Positions 57,747-64,000 of a stretch of 64,000 nt of DNA are shown piece by piece. The notes below the pieces were generated by a model that was not told the origin of the DNA, ran no database searches, and worked only from the letters and a program-made list of their open reading frames with translations. The first letter of the stretch is position 1; every line of letters starts with the position of its first letter. Source of the DNA: a virus. The stretch spans positions 1 to 64,000 of the IMG/VR virus record IMGVR_UViG_3300042895_000198; one strand, 5' to 3'. The position numbers and the translations under genes are program-made.

Positions 57747-58139
57747 ATGTCCTTTGATGATTTGACAAATGAAAATATAATGATGTATGCAATGAAAGCT
57801 TATGATAGGCCTAATTGTATAATGAGTGAGTTTAAAGACGATTTAAAACGATTTAATTACCTAAAGAGATTATTCCTTAGGTACCGTAAATATGATGAAA
57901 TGAGAGAACAACTGGTAATAAACCATCTAGTCGTTCTCTATAACGTTTTTGGACCAGAAGTTGCAACAAGAATGTTGTTTTTCAAAATGTCAAAAGAAGA
58001 CTATTCGGCACTTAAAACATACTTGATATTTTTAAGTATTATGCCAGATAGAGTGAAAGGTATTAAAGGACATGATATCATATCTTCGGAGATTCCTGTA
58101 GACCAAAAAGTTGTGGATGTATTAAGGGATATCAAATGA
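57747..58139 (+). CDS. Conserved-looking helical protein, unknown
   Basis: This 130-residue protein is predicted to be all helix: NIMMYAMKAYDRPNCIMSEF, YLKRLFLRYRKYDEMREQ, VINHLVVLYNVFGPEVATRM and ALKTYLIFLSIMPDRVKG. Such proteins recur beside late genes in aquatic T4-like phages without assigned role. It starts at the base after the previous stop, and its stop overlaps the next ATG. Confidence 0.6.
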   Translation: MSFDDLTNENIMMYAMKAYDRPNCIMSEFKDDLKRFNYLKRLFLRYRKYDEMREQLVINHLVVLYNVFGPEVATRMLFFKMSKEDYSALKTYLIFLSIMPDRVKGIKGHDIISSEIPVDQKVVDVLRDIK

Positions 58140-58309
58140 AACCGGTTAAAGAAGATGTTGGTGCCGGTGTACCAACAAATAATGTAAGTGGCGGCCAAGT
58201 AGCCGCTCTTGGCGTTGGCCCACAAGGTGAACCTGGCGTTAAGAAGAAAAAGAAGGGTGTTCCTTCTTTCACAACATTCATTAAGAGAAAAGCGAATGTG
58301 GCTTCTTAA
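58136..58309 (+). CDS. Short 57-residue protein, unknown
   Basis: A 57-codon frame starts at the ATG overlapping the stop of the previous gene. It begins MKPVKEDVGAGVPTNNVSGG, has a GVGPQGEPGVKKKKKG low-complexity centre and a basic end (FIKRKANVAS). Short proteins with the same (G)xxPTNNVxGGxVAxLGVGPxGEPG pattern occur in related phage late clusters. It overlaps the spanin gene by 14 bases. The function is unknown. Confidence 0.6.
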   Translation: MKPVKEDVGAGVPTNNVSGGQVAALGVGPQGEPGVKKKKKGVPSFTTFIKRKANVAS

Positions 58310-58751
58310 TTGGTTACCAAATTGGATATTCTATGCGATGGGGTTAATCGGTGTATTAACCTTGGTGGTTACATATTTCATTAAGTTCTTACCAATTCCA
58401 TTCGTTTACATGTACAAAACTCCATTGCAGTTGTTATCGATTGCAATGATTGTTATTGGCACATTCATGGCTGGTGCAATATATGATAATGAAGCATGGC
58501 TTGCCCGTGTCAAAGAATTAGAAGCTCAGGTAGCTGAATCTGAAAAGAAATCTGTCGAGAAAAATGTAGAGATAGTAGAGAAGATTGTACATAAAGAAAA
58601 AGTCATCAAAGAAAAAGGTGACGATATCATTAAGTATATTGACCGAGAAATAGTTAAAAAAGAAGAAGTTATTAAGTACATTGAAAACTGTCCAGTACCA
58701 AAGGACATTATTGATGCACATAACGCAGCAGCTGCAATGGGTAAAAAATGA
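58296..58751 (+). CDS. Inner-membrane spanin-like protein (i-spanin candidate)
   Basis: This 151-residue protein has two predicted membrane segments (about residues 8-28 and 37-60) followed by a periplasmic coiled coil rich in Lys/Glu (VKELEAQVAESEKKSVEKNV; EKIVHKEKVIKEKG). The layout and position before the lipoprotein gene fit an i-spanin, which links inner and outer membranes for the last lysis step. Classical Rz has a single membrane segment, so two segments are unusual. I chose ATG 58296; an upstream alternative at 58209 would overlap most of the 58136 gene. Confidence 0.65.
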   Translation: MWLLNWLPNWIFYAMGLIGVLTLVVTYFIKFLPIPFVYMYKTPLQLLSIAMIVIGTFMAGAIYDNEAWLARVKELEAQVAESEKKSVEKNVEIVEKIVHKEKVIKEKGDDIIKYIDREIVKKEEVIKYIENCPVPKDIIDAHNAAAAMGKK

Positions 58752-59014
58752 AAGCTGTTATATTAACTATTACTTTTTTGTTGTCTGGTTGCACTATGTT
58801 TGTTCCTGTCAAAAGGAATTTCCCCGAAGCACCTGTTACTTTAATGGTTAAATGTCCTCAGTTAGAAACTGTACAAGGTGATAAAGTTGCTATAACGGAT
58901 ATGTTGAAGACTATTGTTAACAACTACCGTTTATATTACGAATGCTCTAATCGTGTTGAAGGTTGGGGTGATTGGTACGTAGAACAAAAGAAAATATTCG
59001 ATAGTGTTAAATAA
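58748..59014 (+). CDS. Outer-membrane spanin lipoprotein (o-spanin, Rz1-like)
   Basis: This 88-residue protein has a lipoprotein signal ending FLLSGC, so the mature protein starts at Cys15. The mature part (VPVKRNFPEAPVTLMVKCPQ, then NYRLYYECSNRVEGWGDWY) is a pattern seen in many phage Rz1-like proteins of this lineage, with conserved Cys and aromatic residues. It overlaps the i-spanin candidate by four bases. Together they would fuse the membranes after cell wall breakdown. Confidence 0.78.
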   Translation: MKAVILTITFLLSGCTMFVPVKRNFPEAPVTLMVKCPQLETVQGDKVAITDMLKTIVNNYRLYYECSNRVEGWGDWYVEQKKIFDSVK

Positions 59015-59024
59015 AGGATAAGAT

Positions 59025-59288
59025 ATGAAACTAATAATTATTCCATTGAGCCTTCTATTGTTAGTTGGCTGCGCTAGTAAAGATTATGCAGTATATGTTG
59101 ATGCTCAAAAGTCTATGTCTAAAGACCTAACAATCAGCGAGACCGCAAGACTTGCCGCTTTGACAGATATGGCAAAGAATTCCGATCCAGCAGTTCGTGC
59201 TACTGGTATCATGTTACTGCAACAACTACAACAAGGTAGTAAAACTGTCACAGTTGAACCACCTAAGAAGAATTGGTTAGGCCTTTAA
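59025..59288 (+). CDS. Small lipoprotein in the lysis cluster
   Basis: This 87-residue protein has a signal ending LLLVGC with the lipid-carrying Cys at residue 16. The mature part is helical (YVDAQKSMSKDLTISETARL; MAKNSDPAVRATGIMLLQQL) and ends in a Lys/Pro-rich segment. It may be an accessory spanin component or a surface lipoprotein that blocks superinfection. It lies between the spanin pair and the endolysin. Confidence 0.68.
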   Translation: MKLIIIPLSLLLLVGCASKDYAVYVDAQKSMSKDLTISETARLAALTDMAKNSDPAVRATGIMLLQQLQQGSKTVTVEPPKKNWLGL

Positions 59289-59297
59289 GGATACAAA

Positions 59298-59921
59298 ATG
59301 GAATTAACAGTACAACAATTAAAACAACTATTACCAAAGAATCCATATGTGGATCATTGGCACCATGCATTAGAACAGTTATTGCCTGACTATGAAATCA
59401 ATACACCAGAACGTATTGCAGCCTTCATTGCTCAATGTGCTCATGAATCTGGTGGTTTCACGGCACTCAAAGAGAATTTGAATTACAAAGCCGCATCTTT
59501 ACGTAAACTATTTCCAAAGTATTTCCCTGATGATGCAACAGCAAGCCACTATGCATCACTACCAAACAAACAAGAAGCAATTGCGAACCGCATCTATGCC
59601 AGTCGCATGGGTAATGGTGATGAGGCCTCTGGTGATGGTTATCGGTTCTGTGGTCGTGGTCTGATTCAATTGACCGGCCGTGATAACTATACATTTTTTG
59701 CAGGCAGCTTAGAAATTTCTGTAGAAGAAGCAACTGAGTATTTGGCCACATTTGAAGGTGCCGCTCAATCAGCATGCTGGTTCTGGGAAACAAACAAACT
59801 TAATCAATGGGCAGACAAAGGTGATATTGTTACATTGACTAAGAGAATCAATGGCGGTACTATTGGACTTGAAGACCGTATCAAACATTATGAACACGCA
59901 TTACATGTCTTAGGAGTTTAA
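59298..59921 (+). CDS. Endolysin, glycoside hydrolase family 19 type
   Basis: This 207-residue enzyme cleaves peptidoglycan. The GH19 features are FIAQCAHESGGFTALKENLN with the catalytic Glu, YRFCGRGLIQLTGRDNYTFF and the C-terminal TKRINGGTIGLEDRIKHYEHA substrate block. It lacks a signal peptide, so release depends on the holin encoded next. The start has AAGGA nearby. The lysis order endolysin-holin is inverted relative to lambda but common in this group. Confidence 0.92.
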   Translation: MELTVQQLKQLLPKNPYVDHWHHALEQLLPDYEINTPERIAAFIAQCAHESGGFTALKENLNYKAASLRKLFPKYFPDDATASHYASLPNKQEAIANRIYASRMGNGDEASGDGYRFCGRGLIQLTGRDNYTFFAGSLEISVEEATEYLATFEGAAQSACWFWETNKLNQWADKGDIVTLTKRINGGTIGLEDRIKHYEHALHVLGV

Positions 59922-59922
59922 G

Positions 59923-60447
59923 ATGGCCAAAGAAGTTAAAGAAGTAAAGAAAAAAGACGAAGATTGGATGACCAAAAAGTGGCGTCCAATGATGGCGATG
60001 ATGTACATGGTATGCTGTCTTTTCGACTTTGCTTTATTTCCAATCATGTTCACAGTTGTTCAGTTCTGGGAAGTTCAGGCTGCTAATGATGCATTCAGAC
60101 AATGGGTTCCAATTACATTGCAAGGCGGTGGATTGTTTCACGTTGCAATGGGTGCCGTATTAGGTGTTTCAGCATATGGTCGTACACAAGAAAAGGTTGC
60201 AGGTGCAGCAAATGTTTCAACCGGTTTACCAACAGGCGGAGTTTCAACACCTACACTATCTTCAGCAGTACCAATGCAAACCAGTTTTAACGCACCAATG
60301 CAGTCAAATGCTTACGCACCATCATTTGGCACACCAACAGGTTTCAACGGAACTTCACAACAAGATTTCAATCAACAACCAATCTCAGTAACAGTAGGCT
60401 TTGGCGGTAAAATGGCGCCACCAGCTGCACCTCAACCATTACTCTAA
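59923..60447 (+). CDS. Holin-like membrane protein
   Basis: This 174-residue protein has a charged N-terminus, then membrane segments at about residues 22-46 (MMAMMYMVCCLFDFALFPIM) and 65-85 (LQGGGLFHVAMGAVLGVSAY), and a long Pro/Thr/Gln-rich tail. The two-block pattern matches the phage holin family described as three-membrane-segment holins. It lies directly after the endolysin. Holins form lesions that release the endolysin. Confidence 0.75.
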   Translation: MAKEVKEVKKKDEDWMTKKWRPMMAMMYMVCCLFDFALFPIMFTVVQFWEVQAANDAFRQWVPITLQGGGLFHVAMGAVLGVSAYGRTQEKVAGAANVSTGLPTGGVSTPTLSSAVPMQTSFNAPMQSNAYAPSFGTPTGFNGTSQQDFNQQPISVTVGFGGKMAPPAAPQPLL

Positions 60448-60456
60448 GGAACTATT

Positions 60457-60666
60457 ATGAAAAAAATTATATTTGTAGCAGGTTTATGTTTGGCATTATC
60501 AGGTCAGGCAATGGCTGAAGGTGAGACAAAGAAAGTTTGCGTTGACGTTAAAGACAAAGCAGGTAAGGTTGTCAATGACGCCAAAACAGGTAAACCAAAA
60601 CAGTCTTGCAAAGAAATGAAAGTCCATAAGAAGTTGGAAGGTACTAAAGTGCCTGAGAAGAAGTAA
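60457..60666 (+). CDS. Small exported protein, unknown
   Basis: This 69-residue protein has a clear signal peptide ending GQAMA, with cleavage before EGETKK. The mature 48 residues are Lys-rich and have two Cys (KVCVDV and QSCKEM) that could form a disulfide in the periplasm. Its place in the lysis cluster suggests a role in lysis timing or in the periplasm, but the function is unknown. Confidence 0.65.
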   Translation: MKKIIFVAGLCLALSGQAMAEGETKKVCVDVKDKAGKVVNDAKTGKPKQSCKEMKVHKKLEGTKVPEKK

Positions 60667-61100
60667 TGTCTGACCAAGAGCTTGTTGACTTAAAGGTAGA
60701 TGCTGGTGTTTTAAAGACCCAAGTATCGACAATAATCATCCTTTGTGATAAGATGGACAAAGTTATTGAAAAGTTAGCTAACGCTCAAGAAAAGATTGTC
60801 GAACAAATTTATACCGATATGAGAAAACGAGAAGATGAAAAGGACGCTGATGTGAAAGAATTACATTCACGAATTACCACAATCAGCCGTGAGTTATCTG
60901 ATAAGGTAGAATTAACTGAGCGTAGGATTATGGATGAAATCAAATGCCTACGCAACGACATTGCCGAACACAACAAGAAAGAAGATTCTGAACTGAAGAA
61001 GATTCTCGAATGGAAATGGATGGCTGCAGGTGGTATAGTGGCACTTGCGTGGTTGTTCTCACATGTTAACCTAGATATGCTCGGCAAATTAGTTAATTAA
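60666..61100 (+). CDS. Coiled-coil protein with C-terminal membrane anchor
   Basis: This 144-residue protein is a long coiled coil (residues 10-115; MDKVIEKLANAQEKIVEQIY, then ELSDKVELTERRIMDEIKCL) followed by a single membrane segment WMAAGGIVALAWLFSHV near the C-terminus. It is the last gene of the late block and overlaps the stop of the exported protein by one base. It could be a lysis regulator or a second holin component. Confidence 0.62.
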   Translation: MSDQELVDLKVDAGVLKTQVSTIIILCDKMDKVIEKLANAQEKIVEQIYTDMRKREDEKDADVKELHSRITTISRELSDKVELTERRIMDEIKCLRNDIAEHNKKEDSELKKILEWKWMAAGGIVALAWLFSHVNLDMLGKLVN

Positions 61101-61102
61101 AC

Positions 61103-61131
61103 TTGACAAACACCTTCGAGTGTGTTATATT
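61103..61131 (+). promoter_or_regulatory. Sigma70-type promoter before primase
   Basis: TTGACA (61103-61108), 17-nt spacer and TATATT (61126-61131). The expected start lies at 61138-61140, at the primase ATG (61140), so the message would be leaderless. ACAC and GTGT arms (61109-61124 region) form a small inverted repeat in the spacer. Confidence 0.72.
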
Positions 61132-61139
61132 ATGAGTCT

Positions 61140-62171
61140 ATGTCAATATCTACAGATTCAAAATATATCAAACTGGTGTCTTCCCGCTTGCGTAACTTCA
61201 AGCAGAAAGATGCCTATCTATGGAACTTCTCTTGCCCTATTTGTGGTGACAGCCAAAAGAACAAATTAAAGGCAAGAGGGTATGTGTTCAAAAAAGGCAA
61301 TGATTTATTCTATCGTTGCCACAACTGTGGTTCTGGAGTAAATCTTGCCAACCTTCTCAAGCATGTCGATTCAGCCTTGCACAAAGAGTACGTTCTTGAA
61401 AGATACAAATCAGGAGAATCGGGAGCGACACGCCTTCTACCAGAAGCGATTTCAGTCCCATCTCCAAGATTTGGAAAAGTCGAGAGAGTTCGTACCTACG
61501 AAAAGGCAGAATATTGTGACCGCCTTCAAAGTGGACATTTTTGTTTAGAGTATCTCCAACGCAGGCAGATACCTGAGAAGTATTACAAATCGTTACTATT
61601 TACTAATAAGTACAGACAATTTGTAATTGAGGCATTTCCTACGAATGATAAAGATATTGTAGATGATGCTCGTCTGGTCATTCCCTTCTATGACCAATAC
61701 AATGAACTGATTGCTCTATCTGGTCGTGCATTAGAAAATTCTAGTGACAAACTACGATATGTGACAGTTAGAACCAATGATAGTACAGACAAACTTATCT
61801 ATGGTTTGGATAGAGTCGACCTAACCAAACCAGTTAAGATTGTAGAAGGTCCTATCGATTCCCTTTTCCTTAATAACTGTGTTGCCTCTGGTGATTCAAG
61901 TCTAGCTATTGCTGCTAAATTTGTTGATGCAGAACAAAAAATATTATTATTTGATAATGAACCTCGAAATAAAGAGATTGTGAAGTTAATGCAAGATGCA
62001 ATCAAATTAGGTCACAATGTTGTCATTTGGCCTAATACTATGAATGGCAAGGATATTAATGAGATGGTGATGAATGGCATTTCGGTGGATGAAATAGAAA
62101 GTATTATAAGTAGTAACACCTTCACAGGTCTTGAGGCGCAAGCCAAATTTACATTTTGGAAGAAAATATGA
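61140..62171 (+). CDS. 61: DNA primase (gp61)
   Basis: This primase makes RNA primers with helicase gp41. It has 343 residues (T4 gp61 is 342). The zinc-binding domain is CPICGDSQKNK followed by YRCHNCGSG. The TOPRIM-like core is VKIVEGPIDSLFL (conserved Glu) and KILLFDNEPRNKE, with WPNTMNGKDINEMVMNG further on. I chose ATG 61140; a GTG at 61122 lies inside the promoter. ThyX overlaps by four bases. Confidence 0.93.
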   Translation: MSISTDSKYIKLVSSRLRNFKQKDAYLWNFSCPICGDSQKNKLKARGYVFKKGNDLFYRCHNCGSGVNLANLLKHVDSALHKEYVLERYKSGESGATRLLPEAISVPSPRFGKVERVRTYEKAEYCDRLQSGHFCLEYLQRRQIPEKYYKSLLFTNKYRQFVIEAFPTNDKDIVDDARLVIPFYDQYNELIALSGRALENSSDKLRYVTVRTNDSTDKLIYGLDRVDLTKPVKIVEGPIDSLFLNNCVASGDSSLAIAAKFVDAEQKILLFDNEPRNKEIVKLMQDAIKLGHNVVIWPNTMNGKDINEMVMNGISVDEIESIISSNTFTGLEAQAKFTFWKKI

Positions 62172-62848
62172 AGATAGAATTGATTAGTTATTCTCAACGT
62201 CCAGCTGGAGTTGACCACGATGATACGTTAACAGATTTGGTAGCATACTGTGCAAGGGTCTCAAACCCAAGTAATCAGAACAATAAAGATACCGCTGAGA
62301 AGTTGATTCGCTATTTGGTCAATAACCAACATTGGTCGCCACTTGAGATGGTGAGTATGTGTTTAGAAATCGAAACTACACGGGATATTGCAAGGCAAAT
62401 GCTGAGACACAGGTCATTTTCATTCCAAGAATATAGTCAACGATATGCTGACCCTACAAAGGACTTGGAATTTGTAACAAGAGATGCTCGCAAACAAGAT
62501 AATAAAAATAGACAAAACAGCATAGACTTAGACATTCAAAATAACGATTCGGATAGGTTCCTACAATATCAATGGGAACGTATGCAAGAAAATGTTATTA
62601 AACAATCTCAAAATGCTTACGAATGGGCAATAGTAAAAGGTATTGCCAAAGAGCAGGCTCGTGCAGTATTACCAGAAGGCCTGACTGTTTCACGTTTGTA
62701 TATGAACGGAACTTTGCGTTCTTGGATTCACTATATACAACTCCGTTCCGCTAACGGCACACAAAAAGAACACATGGACATAGCACTCAAATGTGCAGAA
62801 GTAATTGCCAAAGTATTTCCGATGGCAAATGAGTATATCACAAAATAA
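62168..62848 (+). CDS. thyX: Flavin-dependent thymidylate synthase ThyX
   Basis: ThyX methylates dUMP to dTMP using FAD and methylenetetrahydrofolate. It has 226 residues. The diagnostic ThyX motif is MLRHRSFSFQEYSQRY (RHRxxSxxExSxRY). The substrate-binding end has ARAVLPEGLTVSRLYMNGTL followed by SWIHYIQLR. ATG 62168 overlaps the primase stop; GGAAG lies upstream. It replaces the T4 td-type synthase and pairs with dCMP deaminase and NrdA. Confidence 0.95.
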   Translation: MKIELISYSQRPAGVDHDDTLTDLVAYCARVSNPSNQNNKDTAEKLIRYLVNNQHWSPLEMVSMCLEIETTRDIARQMLRHRSFSFQEYSQRYADPTKDLEFVTRDARKQDNKNRQNSIDLDIQNNDSDRFLQYQWERMQENVIKQSQNAYEWAIVKGIAKEQARAVLPEGLTVSRLYMNGTLRSWIHYIQLRSANGTQKEHMDIALKCAEVIAKVFPMANEYITK

Positions 62849-62865
62849 TAATAATTGGAGTAATA

Positions 62866-64000
62866 ATGAATATCATTCATGGTATTAAGGTAGACTATTC
62901 TCGGGACAATTTGTTCGATGAATTGGGTCATAAAAGATTAAAAGAAAGCTACATGAAGGAGGATGAGGTATCACCACAAGAAAGGTTTGCTTATGTTTCA
63001 AAATCGTTTGGGTCTAACGAAGCACATGCACAACGTTTGTATGAGTATTCTAGTAAGCATTGGCTTTCCTATTCTACACCTGTGCTCAGTTTTGGGCGTT
63101 CTAAGCGTGGCTTGCCTATATCATGTTTCTTACCTTATCTACACGATAGTGCAGAAGGCCTTGTCGATTGTTTGGCGGAAGTAAATTGGCTCAGTATGCT
63201 GGGCGGAGGAGTTGGAATTGGAATTGGAATCAGGTCTACAGATGATAAAAGCGTTGGCGTTATGCCTCATCTTCGCACTTATGACGCTAGTAGTTTGGCA
63301 TACAGACAGGGGAGGACGAGGAGGGGGTCTTATGCTGCTTATCTTGATGTTTCTCATCCCGATATTCTTATCTTTTTAGAGATGCGTAAGCCGACTGGTG
63401 ATCCCAATATGCGATGTATGAACCTACATCATGGTATCAATATTACTGATGACTTCATGCAAATCGTTGAGAGGTGTATGCTAGATAAAGATGCTGATGA
63501 TTCATGGGAACTAAAAGACCCTAACAACAATGAGGTGCGTGAAGTTGTATCAGCCAAAGACCTTTGGCAACGTATCTTAGAAATGCGTATGCATACTGGT
63601 GAACCTTACTTACACTTCATTGATGCAAGTAATCGTGCCATGCCTGAGTTTCAAAAGAAACTAGGCCTAAGTATTAAACAATCGAATTTGTGTAGTGAAA
63701 TTATATTACCGACTGATAAAGACCGTACTGCTGTATGTTGCTTATCGTCACTAAATTTGGAGTATTATGATGATTGGAAATCTGACAAACTTTTTCTTCG
63801 GGACGTTGCTGAGATGCTTGATAACGTTCTCCAGTATTTCATTGATAATGCTCCTGACAGCATATCAAGAGCAAAATATTCAGCTAGCCGTGAACGCTCT
63901 ATTGGTATTGGCGCCCTCGGCTATCATGCTTATCTACAGAAGAATTCAATCCCGTGGGAATCAGCATTGGCAACAGGCCGAAACATTCAAATCTTCAAAT
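62866..64000 (+). CDS. nrdA: Ribonucleotide reductase large subunit NrdA, 3' truncated by window edge
   Basis: This enzyme makes deoxyribonucleotides. The frame is open to the end of the window with 378 complete codons visible. It begins MNIIHGIKVDYSRDNLFDEL. The first active-site Cys is in LPISCFLPYL; the substrate loop follows in SMLGGGVGIGIGIRS. The radical-site motif is SNLCSEIILP (NxCxE) and CCLSSLNLEY comes next. The form is the short class I version known from aquatic T4-like phages. GGAG precedes the ATG by seven bases. The second half, including the C-terminal Cys pair, lies outside. Confidence 0.93.
   Translation, partial: MNIIHGIKVDYSRDNLFDELGHKRLKESYMKEDEVSPQERFAYVSKSFGSNEAHAQRLYEYSSKHWLSYSTPVLSFGRSKRGLPISCFLPYLHDSAEGLVDCLAEVNWLSMLGGGVGIGIGIRSTDDKSVGVMPHLRTYDASSLAYRQGRTRRGSYAAYLDVSHPDILIFLEMRKPTGDPNMRCMNLHHGINITDDFMQIVERCMLDKDADDSWELKDPNNNEVREVVSAKDLWQRILEMRMHTGEPYLHFIDASNRAMPEFQKKLGLSIKQSNLCSEIILPTDKDRTAVCCLSSLNLEYYDDWKSDKLFLRDVAEMLDNVLQYFIDNAPDSISRAKYSASRERSIGIGALGYHAYLQKNSIPWESALATGRNIQIFK

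Noticed and set aside
61122-61139. GTG start giving a longer primase
   Set aside because: This codon lies within the promoter spacer, before any likely transcription start, and the added residues do not resemble T4 primase.
1-64000. CRISPR arrays, integrase, attachment sites, insertion sequences, group I introns or homing endonucleases
   Set aside because: I saw no direct-repeat arrays, no recombinase motifs, no terminal inverted repeats and no interruption in gp43, gp41, thyX or the visible part of nrdA.
1-64000. Cyanophage identity
   Set aside because: hsp20, CobS-like and deformylase genes occur in cyanophages, but no psbA, psbD, hli, talC or other photosynthesis-linked gene is present in the window, so cyanophage assignment is not supported.

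Overview
The window is 64 kb of a T4-type myovirus genome (Caudoviricetes). Every gene supported here is on the + strand, genes are tightly packed with many 1-20 nt overlaps, and the DNA is AT-rich. The T4 core order is preserved: terminase (gp17, 5' end missing) - gp18 - gp19 - gp20 - gp67 - gp21 - gp22 - gp23, then uvsY, uvsW, gp55, gp47, gp46, then gp45, gp44, gp62, regA, then gp43, uvsX, gp41, then a late block with lysis genes, then gp61, thyX and nrdA (3' end missing). A gp55-type late sigma factor together with TATAAATA boxes before late genes supports T4-style late transcription. hsp20, a CobS-like ATPase, peptide deformylase, thyX, dCMP deaminase and MazG-like proteins without any photosystem gene suggest an aquatic T4-like phage of a heterotrophic Gram-negative bacterium. 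The host cannot be fixed from the sequence.

Layout: 1-10.7 kb holds packaging, tail and head structural genes. 10.7-13 kb holds recombination genes (uvsY, uvsW). 13-19.2 kb is an accessory island of small-molecule and sugar enzymes: B12-type radical SAM, a split thiamine-diphosphate enzyme, a GHMP sugar kinase, a ColD/RfbH-like 3-dehydratase homologue and an SDR epimerase. 19.2-24.4 kb holds gp55, gp47, gp46, deformylase and a DruA-like protein. 24.4-28.6 kb is a regulatory stretch with strong sigma70-type promoters, a tRNA-like small RNA, stem-loop/promoter cassettes, and a CobT-like/CobS-like pair. 28.6-35.6 kb mixes clamp and clamp-loader genes with nucleotide metabolism, and a 200-nt structured leader before hsp20. 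35.6-42 kb is the replisome core. 42-45.2 kb holds late or unknown proteins. 45.2-50.3 kb is a second glycan island (glycosyltransferases, APH-type kinase, sugar nucleotidyltransferase, methyltransferase). 50.3-58.3 kb holds probable virion or head-internal proteins. 58.3-61.1 kb is the lysis region (spanins, GH19 endolysin, holin). 61.1-64 kb holds primase, ThyX and ribonucleotide reductase.

The main points for a second look are these. Seven proteins, including a nucleotidyltransferase/P-loop fusion and a protein with a ligase-like KxDG motif, share a short N-terminus that resembles T4 capsid-targeting sequences and ends in the gp21 cleavage pattern (L/I)xE. The hsp20 leader can form a pseudoknot. 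A tRNA-like RNA with a cloverleaf-like fold but no normal anticodon loop follows a perfect sigma70 consensus promoter. A late promoter sits inside a hairpin that hides a ribosome binding site, the arrangement known from T4 e, soc and 49. A proline-rich open frame lies inside the nucleotidyltransferase/P-loop gene. The two sugar islands together could build and attach an unusual 3-deoxy, possibly branched sugar.
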